From assembly GCA_016617785.1 (NCBI GenBank), contig JADILM010000004.1:1488001-1552000 (forward strand): DNA of 64,000 nt. Direction: 5' to 3'. The notes under the pieces were generated by a model that saw only the letters and a program-made list of their open reading frames with translations, was not told where the DNA came from and did no database searches. The DNA is from Sporobolomyces roseus. Lineage: Eukaryota > Basidiomycota > Microbotryomycetes > Sporidiobolales > Sporidiobolaceae. Positions 28,549 through 39,106 of the stretch are shown in pieces; the stretch's first letter is position 1; every line of letters starts with the position of its first letter. The translations under genes and the position numbers were made by a program.

Positions 28549-30869
28549 CTATCCGGAGGTTTGAGTAGAGTCGATCGAGCAATCGGGGAAGGTGATATCT
28601 TTCAGTTTGCCTGGAAATCGTCGCAAAGTTGTCAGAACAGAATTATGATAGTCTGGGAGGGTGGGAGCGCACGGTTATGATCGAACAGACCCCAATACGG
28701 CTCGACTGATTTGGTGCATGAGAAATAAGGAGTCAGCTACGGCTCCACGAGATGAAGAACGATGGAAAGGGGACGAGAGGGGGAAAGCGAGAGAAAGAAA
28801 GATGCTGGGGACTCACCTCCTCCGAACTGTACTTTCCACTATACATAGTCGATAACGAGTATAAGTCAGCGGAAGCCTCAGGTGAAAGAAAGAGGAGCAA
28901 AAAATACCGGCTCATCGAACTTCGACGCGAAGAAAAGTAGCTAGTCAGCTTCGTACGTCTCGTGCAAAAGAATGGCTCTCGAGACTCACAGGCTCAAAGT
29001 AGAAGTAGTAAGATCCGTTCGTGTTCGCTTGACAAGGATAGGTATCGAGGAAAGTTTGAAGCTGCGGAATTCCAGCGACAGCTGCTCCGAGGGTTGCGTT
29101 GAGAGGGGTCATCGACTCGGTTGGCCATCCAGTTTCAGCTATGTAGGCTGTAGGATTGTTCTGCGAATGGGAAGATGTCAGAGTGGAACTGCGACTGAAA
29201 ATGCATAAGAAAATGTGAACGTACGCTCGCCGCTTCCGCCGCCGCTATTGTGTTCTTCTGGAAGTATTCCCAAGTCCAGCCGGCACTCTGATCGATAGGC
29301 ACACCTCCGAACCAAGGATGCGTGTTGGCCATGACATAGTCAGCTCCTGAAGCGTAACTCGTCGTGATCACATATCCAGCATCGCTGACTCCGACTGGGA
29401 GAGTCTTGCCATAGTTCTTGGATGCGAGTCGAGTTCGGAACTAGGTACGATCGACCGTCGTGAGTACGGAAGCTCTAGTCAACCAACGGAGTCCATCCAA
29501 ACTCACAGCGCTCATTTCGGAAGTCAAGTAATCGATTCGAGTCGTGACATCAGCGGCATCGACAGCGTTGAGGACGTATCTGAACCGTCGAGACAAAGCT
29601 TGTGAGCTTGCGAGAACAGGAAGAGCAAGAATTGAGATCTCGAAACTCACTCGTTTCCGATCGTAATTCCTCCGACGTGATCTACTCCATACTTGTCGAG
29701 TGCTTCGATCAACCAATCTTGTTGTTGAGCGCTATTGAACGTCGATCGATGATGAGTTTCTCAAAGTTCGAAGCTGGAAAGTTTTTGCGAAACTCACTTG
29801 ACGGTAGTGTTGTCTCCGACATAAGCTCCGAGCCATACTGTCATATTGATCTTGGTATCCTGAATCGCTTGAAGGACGAGTTCTGACTGATTACAGGCTG
29901 AGCCATACGTTCGAATTCGAGCTGTTTTCGAAAGTGACGAGTTCAGTCAGCGTTCAGCTCTCAAAACGATGCCATGAAAACGCTCAAGCTTCGCTCTCCT
30001 CCTCCGCTCCGTCCCTCGTTTGGCCCACCACAGTCGATATACCGGCCGGACTTGATCCATTTTCGAAGATAGTGAGAAACGTCAAACTCACTGGTCAACT
30101 GACTCAACAACTGCATGTCCTCTGTCACATTTGCAAGGGTAGCGCCGCAAAATGGCTCGAGCACCGCGTAAGGAGTGTAGGCGAGACCGTAGAAGATTGG
30201 TTTCAACCTCGAATCCTTTTCGAATTGCGAAGGATCTGAAGGATTCGACTTGACGACCTTCGCTGTTCCCGAGATGAACTGCAATTTGCCATCTCCTGAC
30301 GACGACGAACCGGACGAGTCGTTCTTGTTTGCCATAACTCGCCAGACGGCGATTCCGACTGCGATCGCACTGCAAAGAAACGAGCAGTTAGAGTCAGTCA
30401 AGTCCCGCGAAGAGCACATAGACACCGAGTTCGACGATACCGATCCCCTGAAGACTAGTAGATAAGAAAGAGCTTACATTACGACTATCAGCGCAGCGAT
30501 AATCCAAATCCATTTTCGCACTCGATTTCCCGGAGGTTTATTCCCACTCTTGAACTCCTTACTGAACGGATTACTCTTATCCCTCGATACTGCACTGTAA
30601 GCCGCTCCACCTGCACCAGCACCTCCCGCTAGAACCGGCTGCTCATCCAGCGACCAAGTTGAACCCGTCTTTCCTTGTGATTCTCCCGAGTAAGGTCGAT
30701 GATGGGGAGGATAAGATGATGGCTGGTCGAAAGATGCGCGAGAAGCGAAAGGGTCTTGAGCGTAATTTTGAGAATAGGGAAGTTCGGGTTGAGCAGAATT
30801 CCCGTACTGAGGATGCTGAGGATAATCGCTGTAGCCGGAGTAGCCTCCTTGCTGCTGATTGTACGCCAT
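28549..30869 (-). CDS. GH17 glucan endo-1,3-beta-glucosidase with N-terminal membrane anchor (btgC-like)
   Basis: A type II membrane protein acting on cell-wall beta-1,3-glucan. The first 110 residues are cytosolic and rich in Gln, Tyr, Pro and Ser (MAYNQQQGGYSGYSDYPQHP), then the anchor NRVRKWIWIIAALIVV continues after an intron. The catalytic domain follows: LKPIFYGLAYTPYAVLEPFC, TRIRTYGSACNQSELVLQAI, MTVWLGAYVGDNTTVNAQQQ, then HVGGITIGNEYVLNAVDAAD (general acid Glu in GNE), YVMANTHPWFGGVPIDQSAG and AYIAETGWPTES (nucleophile Glu). The end SYYFYFEP...VEPYWGLFDHNRKLKDITFP is the standard C-terminus of this family and needs several small exons between about 28950 and 28550. Stop TAG is at 28549-28551. 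Both catalytic glutamates are present. Confidence 0.94.
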
Positions 30870-31703
30870 CTTGCGAGAAAAGCCGACTTGATCAAGTGGA
30901 GGAAAAGGATAAAGGGAAACGCCCTAAATTCGAAGTTGAGTGATGGGAAAGGAGTTGAAACGCGGAGATGAAAGGGGAGTTCGGTCAGGTGTCTGTAAGG
31001 GTGTCCACTTGTGTGATAGTCGAGTCGATGTTACGAAGCAGATGAGTGTGGAAGAAGAAGAAGAAATCGAAGCCAAGGTTCGGATCAAAAATCGCTGGGA
31101 ACTCTCAAATGAAATTTGCATCGCACGACTTTCCGATGCTCGATTAAAAATCACTTGTTGCGAGTACTGATCAGTCTGTCCTGAGCTGCTCGGGCCGTCG
31201 AAGAGTCGTTCTCCTTTCGCTCGACAATTTTCAGTTCGCGTTTCGCTTCGCAGCTCGGAATCGCTAAGGGTCACTATTTCTCCCGTAGCTAGACAAAGAG
31301 CAGCTGTTGCTTCGTGAATCAGTAGGAAGAGAGCGCGGGCGAGCGAAGATGGACGGAGAAGGGGAGGGCAAGGGGAATCGGAATCGCTTAGATGAAGCGG
31401 TCGAAAAAAGCTTCGTGAGATCAAACACGGAACCCTGAACCCCTCAGAAGGGCCAACAGCTGAAGAGCTCAGAGTGATACTGAGAAGGTCTGCGATCTGT
31501 GAGGCTCAAAGAGATTTGTAAGGGCGAATTTGTGAATGGAATCCTAAATCGTTCGAGGCGACTGGCTGAACCAGTTCGAGAGCGATGTGGAAAGGTACAG
31601 ATCATGTGAGATTGCGCGTGGAACTACTGGGTGGAACGCTTCGAGGCGTTGTGCGAGAATCGAGGGAGAGTACAGAGAGATGGCGAAGTAAAGAAGAGGG
31701 AAT
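30870..31703. other. Intergenic, 834 bases
   Basis: Upstream region of the GH17 gene and downstream region of SEM1, both minus strand. A minus-strand open frame (30924-31424) has no usable ATG at its start and no family resemblance, so I do not call it. The stretch most likely holds the GH17 promoter. Confidence 0.4.
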
Positions 31704-32342
31704 CTAGGACTGCATTTGCTCGGATTGCTTCAATAGTTCTCCCCTGTGGACGTGCAGAGAGTGTCAGCGCGACTAGTCTCGGGCGGAATGAGCGAGAGGA
31801 GCACGGAGCCAGTCGAGAATGGATGGAGGGATCGAAACTCGAATTGAGACGGTTCTCCTCCAACTCCGCACGATAAGAGGAGGGTGTAGAGACTGACCTC
31901 AATTGTACGCTGAAATCGTCACTAACATCATCGTCATCCCAGTTGTCCTCCCACAACAGATCTAATGATTTACCACCTTTTGCACCTGCAGCTCCGTTCT
32001 GACCTGACTTGCCAGCTAAAGAAGCACCGAATGTATCTGAATCTTTCCAGTCTACTCACAGGAGATCCGTCAGCAATCGGAAGGGGGAGAGGAGCTGGAG
32101 AGATGGGGCGGTGATGCGTTCCCTCTAATCTCCTCTGCAGTGAAGGGGCTTACCTGATTCGGGAAACTCTTCAAATTCATCATCCTGTTTCATGTAAGCT
32201 AGTGTGAGTCGATCGTGAGCCGTGGAGAGATGATGGAATATGAGCGAACCTCTTGGAGTGGGAGAAGATGAGGGTTCTGATTCGAGTCTTTCGTAGGCTG
32301 AGCAGTCGAAATAGATGTTTGTGCAGCAGTTACCGTAGACAT
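31704..32342 (-). CDS. SEM1: Sem1/Dss1, small acidic subunit of the 26S proteasome lid
   Basis: Sem1 (Rpn15, human DSS1) is an intrinsically disordered acidic protein shared by the proteasome lid, the TREX-2 mRNA export complex and BRCA2-type repair complexes. Four exons read MSTVTAAQTSISTAQPTKDS, then the first acidic motif DDEFEEFPES, then DWKDSDTFGASLAG and the second acidic motif LLWEDNWDDDDVSDDFSVQL, and the terminal helix RGELLKQSEQMQS with TAG at 31704-31706. The paired motifs EFEEFP and WEDNWDDD are the two Rpn3/BRCA2-binding sites and are diagnostic. The linker is longer than in yeast and Gly/Lys-rich. Gene structure (tiny exons) suits this short protein. Confidence 0.95.
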
Positions 32343-33217
32343 GGTGATGGTTTGAATTGAAGTGAAGTGAGGTGGAGGAAGGAGAACCTCATTTCGCATC
32401 GAAGTTCGACAATCGTCTCAGATTTCGCAATAACATACTTTGTCATGGTCAAGCAGACTTGTCAATCCAGCTCTGCTCGTCAGGTCAGAGTTGTTTCGTC
32501 CAGAGGTGAGCAGAATTCCCGAGTTTCGCAACCCTTGCGAAAAGCTTTCGAAGGTCCGGCGAGGTCAACGGCAGCGCTATGTTCGAAAGCGGCTCGACAT
32601 CGAGCCGACTCCTCGATAAATACACTCTTGCGACGGAACAGCAGCGGACTTGCAAACAGGAGAACGGCAGAAGACCGTTTCAGATTTCGCAAAAGGGCGT
32701 CTTTCAGGTCTTCCCGCACGCTTTGGCTCGTTGACGGCCCCAGGCCAACTCTATATTGCTGAATCATGCGTCGTGGAGAGAAATTGGGCTACAAGCAGAA
32801 TGGATACTGAAGCAGGAGCCATGGAATACAAACTCAAATTTCGCGAAAGGTCGAACGCGAGCAGAAACTGGTCCTCAAGGACAGCATTGGGAGTTGTATG
32901 GCTAAGGCGAGATTCTACAAAACGACTTCGTTACCCTCTCGATGAGGTTTGTCACCGAATAAAGGCGTAGTTTCCAAATTTTCCCCTGCGAAGAGCCGTC
33001 AGACGAGCGAGAGCAGCCGGCTGCTCTAAGCATCGAACCCATCCGTCCCATGTACCGGATCTATCCCGTGAACCGCCAACGAGCGTCGGAGATACGATCG
33101 CTATGAAGTGGCGAGGACAAGCTGAACACGAGCTGTGCGAAACTCAACCTTTTCCAGCTCAATTGCGCAACTCACACGAGATATCGACATATAGGCATTC
33201 GGAGGTTCCTTTATTGC
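32343..33217. other. Intergenic, 875 bases, start of the gene-poor region
   Basis: Upstream of SEM1 and leading into the duplicated tRNA-Lys segment. It has many TTCGC/GCGAA words (for example 32524-32550) and a short perfect inverted repeat GCAGCCGGCTGC at 33014-33025. No conserved protein or RNA gene was recognised. Confidence 0.4.
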
Positions 33218-33633
33218 CTCCTCCCGTATCACGTCGACTGTAGTCGTGGCAAGCAAGCGCAATCTGAGAGAAGAGGTCAAAGCCCTGTGGATTCCACAAA
33301 GCTCTCATTTCCTTGACACACGAGCAGCATTTCATCCGACAAGGCGTCTCATATCGAGTTTGCTGGACCTTGAGAATGGCCTAACACACAGTGAGATCTT
33401 GTTTAGAGCGGGAAATCACTATCATCATGTCAAGTTTGCGCTAGTGCTTTGTATATGTTATTTTTGCCGCGTAATGTATGGATCGCCCGGTTAGCTCAGT
33501 CGGTAGAGCACCAGACTCTTAATCTGGTGGTCGTGGGTTCGAGCCCCACATTGGGCGCCATTCTTTTTCGCGTCGTCAATGTCTGCAGATCACTCGCAGC
33601 AAGCTTTAGCTTTTCCCCTCTCCTTTTGTTGAC
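33218..33633. repeat. Duplicated segment, copy 1 (contains tRNA-Lys)
   Basis: This 416-base block matches 42159-42574 at a constant offset of 8,941 bases; the one difference noticed is T at 33229 against C at 42170. Flanks show only patchy similarity: upstream, CAACCTTTTCCAGCTCAATT against CAACTTTTCCGAGCTCGATT; downstream, GAAGGAGGGTGT is shared. The core therefore looks recently duplicated or homogenised inside an older, diverged duplication. The tRNA lies in the 3' half of the block, with about 267 bases of conserved upstream sequence and 76 downstream. Confidence 0.93.
33485..33557 (+). tRNA. tRNA-Lys (anticodon CTT), copy 1
   Basis: The 73-base intronless gene folds as a standard cloverleaf. 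Acceptor GCCCGGT pairs with ATTGGGC (with GU pairs), D-arm GCTC/GAGC, anticodon stem CCAGA/TCTGG with loop CTCTTAA (anticodon CTT reads AAG, Lys), variable TGGTC, T-arm GTGGG/CCCAC with loop TTCGAGC, discriminator G. Five Ts at 33564-33568 form a Pol III terminator. It is identical to the copy at 42426. Confidence 0.97.
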
Positions 33634-34156
33634 ACGAGCGGATCGAAAGTAGCTTAGCTCAGTAACTTCTCTTTGTCCGACTCGAGTGAAGGAGGGTGTA
33701 CTATAGCTCGGAGTGGGCCTTGCGAGAGGTGCAAAAGAGCTTCATCCTCTTCTGTTGATGCTCTTATTCCACTCAATGTCGCTCGGGGCTGGCATCATCT
33801 ACCTCGCCGCTGATACTTCCGACATTTTGCGTCGATCGGGGAATATGGCGAGCGACGCATGCGAGAGGCAAGAACCAGTAGTTGACGCGAAACAGACACC
33901 TCGCTTCGTCTTCGTGATTCATCGCCTGAAGCCCTCTTGAATGCTGATGACGGACAGATGACCAACAACTAGTCGCACAGCGAAGCAGGGAGCTCGGCAC
34001 CTCGAAGAGACCGCAGCGAGATCGAAAGTCAAGAGTTGCGAGTTGCTGGATGTTACAAAACAAGACAGAAGGACTGCTGAGAGTTGCGATAGTTTCTATA
34101 CTCATACAATATTGATCGTGGCTGCAGCTAAGGGGAAGTATGTTGGGAGGAAGGGC
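33634..34156. other. Intergenic, 523 bases
   Basis: It lies between the duplicated block and the 3' end of the RMND1-family gene. The first 90 bases retain diverged similarity to the sequence following copy 2. No gene was recognised. Confidence 0.4.
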
Positions 34157-35772
34157 TTAGTGACTCGATTTCTTCTTCTCTCCTTCTTCGCTGCTACTCT
34201 TGACGAAAGGTAAACCTTCACGGTAGAGAACGAGACTGATCTCGAAAGCGATCAACTGCGGGAGGGTGAAAAGGTCAGCAAGAGGCCGCTTGTTCTCGAC
34301 TGAGCGAAACGAGAAACGCACGATGATAATGATCCATTCGAGTCGGTGAGATGTTTGAGCATTAAGCAGCTCCATGAGCGTCGTTTGAAGAGAAAAGGCG
34401 TAGTCGACTCGGTCGTTGAGAGTTCTGAGTGTAGAGGCAGGACATCAGCTTAGCTGCGCAGAGACGAAGTAAAGCGAAGTGAGGCGTACTCGAGACGAGT
34501 TTCGAATTCCAACGCTTTGCAAACCGATGTATAATGACCTAGATTGGCTCGCGATGATCAGTCTTTGCGGGCGGATCGTGGATCGTGAATCGGCTAGTCA
34601 GGTAAACAGAAAACTTACCGTGCAGAGCAGCATCTTCCCACAAGAATTCAGGTTCATCTAGTAAGTTCTCATCCTCCAGATTCAACTTCTGCCTGAATTG
34701 ATGAAGTGTTCCAACTCGCTTGATGATGTCGGTCTTCTTCACGGGTGATTCACTACCCTATATTCACGCGAATTCTCTCGCTATCAGCCAAATGCTGCGA
34801 GAGGTGACAGACGAGGAGGAACATACGGATTGTAACAACTTTGGAATATCTGAAACTCCCTCTGCAAACTCATCAAATTGCTCTTCGTACACTCCTAGCT
34901 TTGTCACTCGGGCCATCCCCGCACTGAAAGCCAACCTCTCCAACAGATCTTTCGAAGGCGTCGAAGTCGTAGTAGTTGAAGTCGATGGAAGAGAGGCTGA
35001 GGGAGGAGAGCTCAGGAGGATCGAATCTCCAGACATTCTCGTAGGACTGTGAACGACACGGAAAGAGCTATGAGCAGAGAAGGCTAGGAAATAGCTCGAT
35101 CGATTCGACTCACCCTTTCCCACTACTGACCCAGTATTCGAGTACCTCCGTCTCCGGCTCACTATATCGCCCTTGCTCGACCCATCCGATTGACTCCAAA
35201 CTGGCTACACTTCCCCTAATCACCTTGCTCAAGAATTGTTGAGCGCCGTTCATCGACAGTCCCCAGAGGACGATCGTTCCGCTTTCGAAGATGAACACCT
35301 CCCCGCTTTCTCCATCATATGTCGGCTCTGGAGGTGACCATTTCGGCAGTAAGATCGCTTCTCCCAGTAGGTTGACCGCGTTGTTCAATAACCCCATTTG
35401 TTCCAAACTCTTGAGCAAGACTCGAGTATCGTAAGATTCCGCCGTCGTCAATGCAATCGCTTTTCCATCTGCAGGTCCTAGTCGGTCTGGATTCGAGGAA
35501 GCGTGGAGTTGAGGAAGGAGTTGTTGAAGTTGACTTGTCGTCGATCGAGGGAAGGGAGGGGCGATAGAAGCTGAAGAGGATTGCGACTTTGACTTCTTGG
35601 ATTTCGAGTGCTTCTGAGGACGTGGAGATGCATGGGAAGGTACATTGAGATGAGTAGGAGATGAGGGAGAAGTTGAGGAAGAATTGGGAGGGAGGGAAGA
35701 GTACAAGCGAGGGGCAACCGTCCGAGTCCGCGGCAGGAGTTGTAGTATCCCTCTAGAAGTTGTCCGAAGCAT
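34157..35772 (-). CDS. RMND1/Rmd1 family (DUF155) protein, probably mitochondrial
   Basis: The start MLRTTSRGILQLLPRTRTVA is a basic, Arg-rich leader typical of mitochondrial import, followed by a Ser/Lys-rich linker. The conserved domain then shows YDTRVLLKSLEQMGLLNNAV, GEVFIFESGTIVLWGLSMNG, DSILLSSPPSASLPS, RLAFSAGMARVTKLGVYEEQ, KTDIIKRVGTLHQFRQKLNL and LLDEPEFLWED. The C-terminus reads TLMELLNAQTSHRLEWIIII joined to LIAFEISLVLYREGLPF, the classic membrane-proximal end of Rmd1/RMND1 proteins. Human RMND1 is an inner-membrane protein supporting mitochondrial translation. The choice between the mitochondrial RMND1 type and the cytosolic Rmd1 type rests on the leader. It starts 106 bases from the divergent LRR gene. 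Confidence 0.9.
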
Positions 35773-35878
35773 TCTCAAGGTATCAAAGTGAGAAGGTGAA
35801 GAACAAGAAGAACTCCGAACTTTTTCATCTTTTTTGGCTTCTCACTCTTCACTCAACTAGCTCTGATCTACTCCAGTC

Positions 35879-37961
35879 ATGCCGAAATATCCTCCAAAGA
35901 CAGATAATCATTCCCACGGCAAGAAGCCATACTCTCAGCCCGGCAATCGTCGACCACTTCCTCCTCAATCTTCTGCAGTTCAAACGAATGATCGACCACA
36001 ACGTAGAGGGCCCAAGCCTCCTCCTTCCGCACCAGTCATATCGAAATCGCACAAAGATCAACAAGCCCAGAATCAGCCTCAATCTCTCGACTTGACGGGG
36101 AAATCGCTCACTGAACCTCCGAATTTATCCAAGGAGTATCCAAGATTGGGCAAACTCAACTTGACAGACTGTGGATTGGCCAATATCACTTTCGTCAGTC
36201 AGGTCAGGAACACCTTGACTTGGTTGAATTTGAGCGGGAACAAGTTGATGGATTCTTCGGCGTGGGAAGGAATCGATCAACTGAAGTCTCTATACGGTGA
36301 GCACTCATGTAGGCTCTACATCTAAATCGAGCAGAGACTGATCTTCTTTACAACGATGCTACAGTGCTCAATGCAAGCCATTGCGAACTCACGCAAGTCC
36401 CAAGTTGCGTTTCTTCGCTCGAATCCCTCAAAGCTCTCGTGCTTTCTCACAACTCGCTCAAATCGCTCGAGCACATTCGTAATCTTCCTGATCTGAACAC
36501 TATTGGTGAGTGTCTCAAGTGATTCGACCCGAAGTCTAGAAACTAATCTCCCTTCATTTTCAGTCGTCTCGAACAATCAATTGACTTCCCTCCCCTCCAC
36601 TCTCACCTCCCTTCCTTCGCTCAAGAAGATCTCTGCCTCTCACAACCTTCTCACCTCTTCCGGTCTCCCCAACCTTTCCTCTCTTTCTCACTTACACGAA
36701 CTCCGATTCTCGAACAACCCGACTCTCACTTCATTACCCTCTCATTTCGGCCAATGGGGCAAGCAATCCCTGCCTCCGAGCGAAACCGATAACGAAGAGC
36801 GTGGTGGACGACGAGGTGGAAAGCAGAAGGCGAAACAAGGGATTGAGATTCTGGATTTGACGGCATGTGGATTCGAGAATTGGTTTGGGTTGAAAGCAAT
36901 CGCTCAACAAGATGGTATCGTCAATTTGGGATTGAAGGGTAACAAGGTTGCTGAAGATGCTATGACTTCGGGTGGAGGGTTTGAGGAATTCAAATCAAAG
37001 GTAAGTGGGCGTCCTCTCCGAACATTGCTCTCTAGAGATGGAGACTGATCGGCCCAAAGCATTTCTTGTACAGCTCACGATCCTTCTGCCTTCTCTTCGC
37101 ATCCTCGACTCGATCCGATTCGACGCGAAGCATTTCGAACTGAAAACGTTGCGAGCTTCTCGAACACCAGAACAAGCTCTCCTCGACGCCGGTCCTATGG
37201 CGTTGGAGATTCTCGCAAAGAAGTCTGCGGCAGAGAAAGAACGGATAGAATTGGAGAAAGTGAAGGAGATCTTGAAGGAGCGGGAGAGGGAGAAGGAGAA
37301 CAAGAGGAGGAGACGGAAAGGGTTGGAAGAACTCGGAGATGGAACAAGGAGGAAAGAGAGGGAGGATAGATTGAAGCGTGAACGAGAAGCCGCTGGTGAA
37401 GGAGAGGTGAAGGAGGGTGATAGCGAGAAGGAGGTCGAAGTTTCGGAGGAACCACCCAAGAAGAAGAGCAAGAAAGACAAGTCGAAGTCTGATTCTTCCG
37501 CCAAGAACGATCCACCATCGAAAGCGACGCCAGCTGTGCCGGAACCTACAGCAGACTCGAATCAACCGACAAAGGCCGACCGGAAACGAGAGAAGAAGAA
37601 GGCGAAACGAGAAGGAGGAGTTCTCGATGCTCTCAAAGCTGACCCTGACGATCCTTCGACACCAGTGGCGACCAAGAAGAAGTCAGAAACTGCGCTAGCG
37701 GGAGCAGAGAAGGAGAAGCAGGAAGAACCAAAACAGAAAACCTCGGTGTTGCGGGTTGTCGAAGTCAAGAAGAAGGACAAGAAGAACAAGAACAGGGATA
37801 AGGAGGGAGCGGGAGATAGTAAGGAAGATGGAAAAGTGGTGGATGTTGGGGATCTGTTGGGACTGGGCAAAAAGTCGGACGAGGAGAAGAAAGGAGGCGT
37901 ATTCGATGCTCTCGGCAGCGGTAGTGGTGCTGGAATGTTCGGAGGTGGTGGATGGGACTAG
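35879..37961 (+). CDS. Leucine-rich-repeat protein with Lys/Glu-rich C-terminal tail
   Basis: Four exons. The first 70 residues are Pro/Gln/Lys-rich and disordered (MPKYPPKTDNHSHGKKPYSQ). LRR units of the SDS22-like 20-24 residue class follow: LDLTGKSLTEPP, LGKLNLTDCGLANIT, LTWLNLSGNKLMDS, VLNASHCELTQVPS, ALVLSHNSLKSLEHI, TIVVSNNQLTSLPSTL, KISASHNLLTSSGL, ELRFSNNPTLTSLP and ILDLTACGFENW. After an LRR cap-like stretch LPSLRILDSIRF comes a roughly 270-residue highly charged tail with repeated KK/EK/RE blocks, probably a helix plus nuclear/nucleolar targeting, and a Gly-rich end. I know similar proteins only as uncharacterised fungal nucleolar-type LRR proteins; a binding role in ribosome assembly would be a guess. 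Stop TAG is at 37959-37961. Confidence 0.85.
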
Positions 37962-39017
37962 ATTGGAGCTCATATTGCAAGCGATCGAATTGCAAGCTAG
38001 CGACTACTTATCCCATTCTCGACTGTCGTTCCCTTGTTGCCCTTTGTCAACAGTCTCGCTGCCCTGGTTTACCTTGCGTATAGACGCCTGGCGGTGGATG
38101 GCGGTGGTGCAGGATGATCGAGGAACAAAGCCTGGTCTGCTAGAGAAGGGTGCTTTCGAAGAACGACAACCTTCGGCTTCAGCGGGCTCCAAGCGAGCCT
38201 TCGGCGTATCATCGAGTGACTAACAGCTTCTCTGAACGCTTTTTGGCGTAAGTAGACGAGCTTGGGGGTCAGAGTTGGTAAGTTTTGAATTTCAGTCTGC
38301 ACCCGCCTCGAGATTGCGAAAGCTGAGGCTCGAGTGTTCATACTCAATGGGGGATGAGGTGAAGCCATCAACTCAAGCATGTCTATCGCCGATGCGAGAG
38401 AAGGTCAGAGTGAGTCGAATGCTTTCAAAACGTCGAGACTCACCAGAGGTCGGAAAAGCTGGCGTTCGAGCTAGCCCAGGGGTTTCTCCCTTCGCGAGCC
38501 ACATCTAATCGATCGAGATATACAGCATCGGGTCGGCGTCAGAAGCAAGCACCATACCTTGCGAGCCTGACCGTATTTGGCCTTTTCTCTCGAGCTTGGA
38601 AGCTCAGCGTCGCAAATTGGCATACAGCTCTGCGGGAAGCGCGAGAGTGCATTCGTGTTACTTTTCTCTCCCGTGGCAGCTAAGTCAGAGTCAGTGACAG
38701 TCTCATAGCCGAGTCGGATAGTGAAAACAGACAAGTTTCGATTTTCGGTCTGTACCCGATCAACGGCCTCAAAAGCGATCAGTTTTTTTCGTCACGTAAA
38801 GGCAGCGCACAGTTGAAGTTGCCTACGGAGATCCGTCTAGTCGAGGTGCGCGAGGTCTTGGGAGTGAAGTTATGTCCTCAGACTGTCCCAAATCCGTCGA
38901 TGCGAAGTCTGCGATTGTCCTACTTAGCTGCAAGTATGCTTCCTTGAACTCTTAGAGGCTCTCAGAAGCGTGTTGTGGTCAAAAAGGTAGGATGGGGCTG
39001 CTCAGAAGCAAAAGAGG
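37962..39017. other. Intergenic, about 1.05 kb
   Basis: It lies between the LRR gene and tRNA-Gln. A 99-codon minus-strand frame with an ATG (38365 to 38069) is present but shows no family resemblance and is not called. No repeats of note were seen apart from TCGAG-rich sequence. Confidence 0.4.
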
Positions 39018-39106
39018 AGGTCGTACCCGGGTTCGAACCGGGGTTGCCCGGAAAGTTTCAACTGTGAGATCAAAACCGAGCGTGATGACCACTACACTAT
39101 ACAACC
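39018..39106 (-). tRNA. tRNA-Gln (anticodon TTG), with 17-base intron
   Basis: On the minus strand, acceptor GGTTGTA pairs with TACGACC (one GU), D-arm GTGTAGTGGTCATCAC, anticodon stem CTCGG/CCGGG, anticodon TTG at 39073-39071, intron 39069-39053 at the canonical position 37/38, variable CAAC, T-arm CCCGG/CCGGG with TTCGAAC, discriminator T. Total 89 bases, 72 after splicing. TTG reads CAA (Gln). A run of four Ts on the transcribed strand follows (39013-39010). Gln identity rests on the anticodon; the fold is complete. Confidence 0.92.

Noticed and set aside
30924..31424. 166-codon minus-strand frame upstream of the GH17 gene
   Set aside because: It has no ATG at its start and no similarity I can recognise; probably promoter DNA.
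33014..33025. Perfect palindrome GCAGCCGGCTGC as a terminator or binding site
   Set aside because: Twelve bases of palindrome with no loop and no T-run or adjacent gene end; not enough to call a site.
33246..33494. Frame of about 83 codons identical in both duplication copies (also 42151-42435)
   Set aside because: It overlaps the tRNA-Lys gene and is conserved only because the DNA blocks are near-identical. It shows no protein family resemblance.
37032..37565. Minus-strand Leu/Phe/Arg-rich frames under the LRR protein tail
   Set aside because: Mirror of the Lys/Glu-rich tail codons (AAG/GAG become CTT/CTC); a compositional shadow, not a membrane protein.
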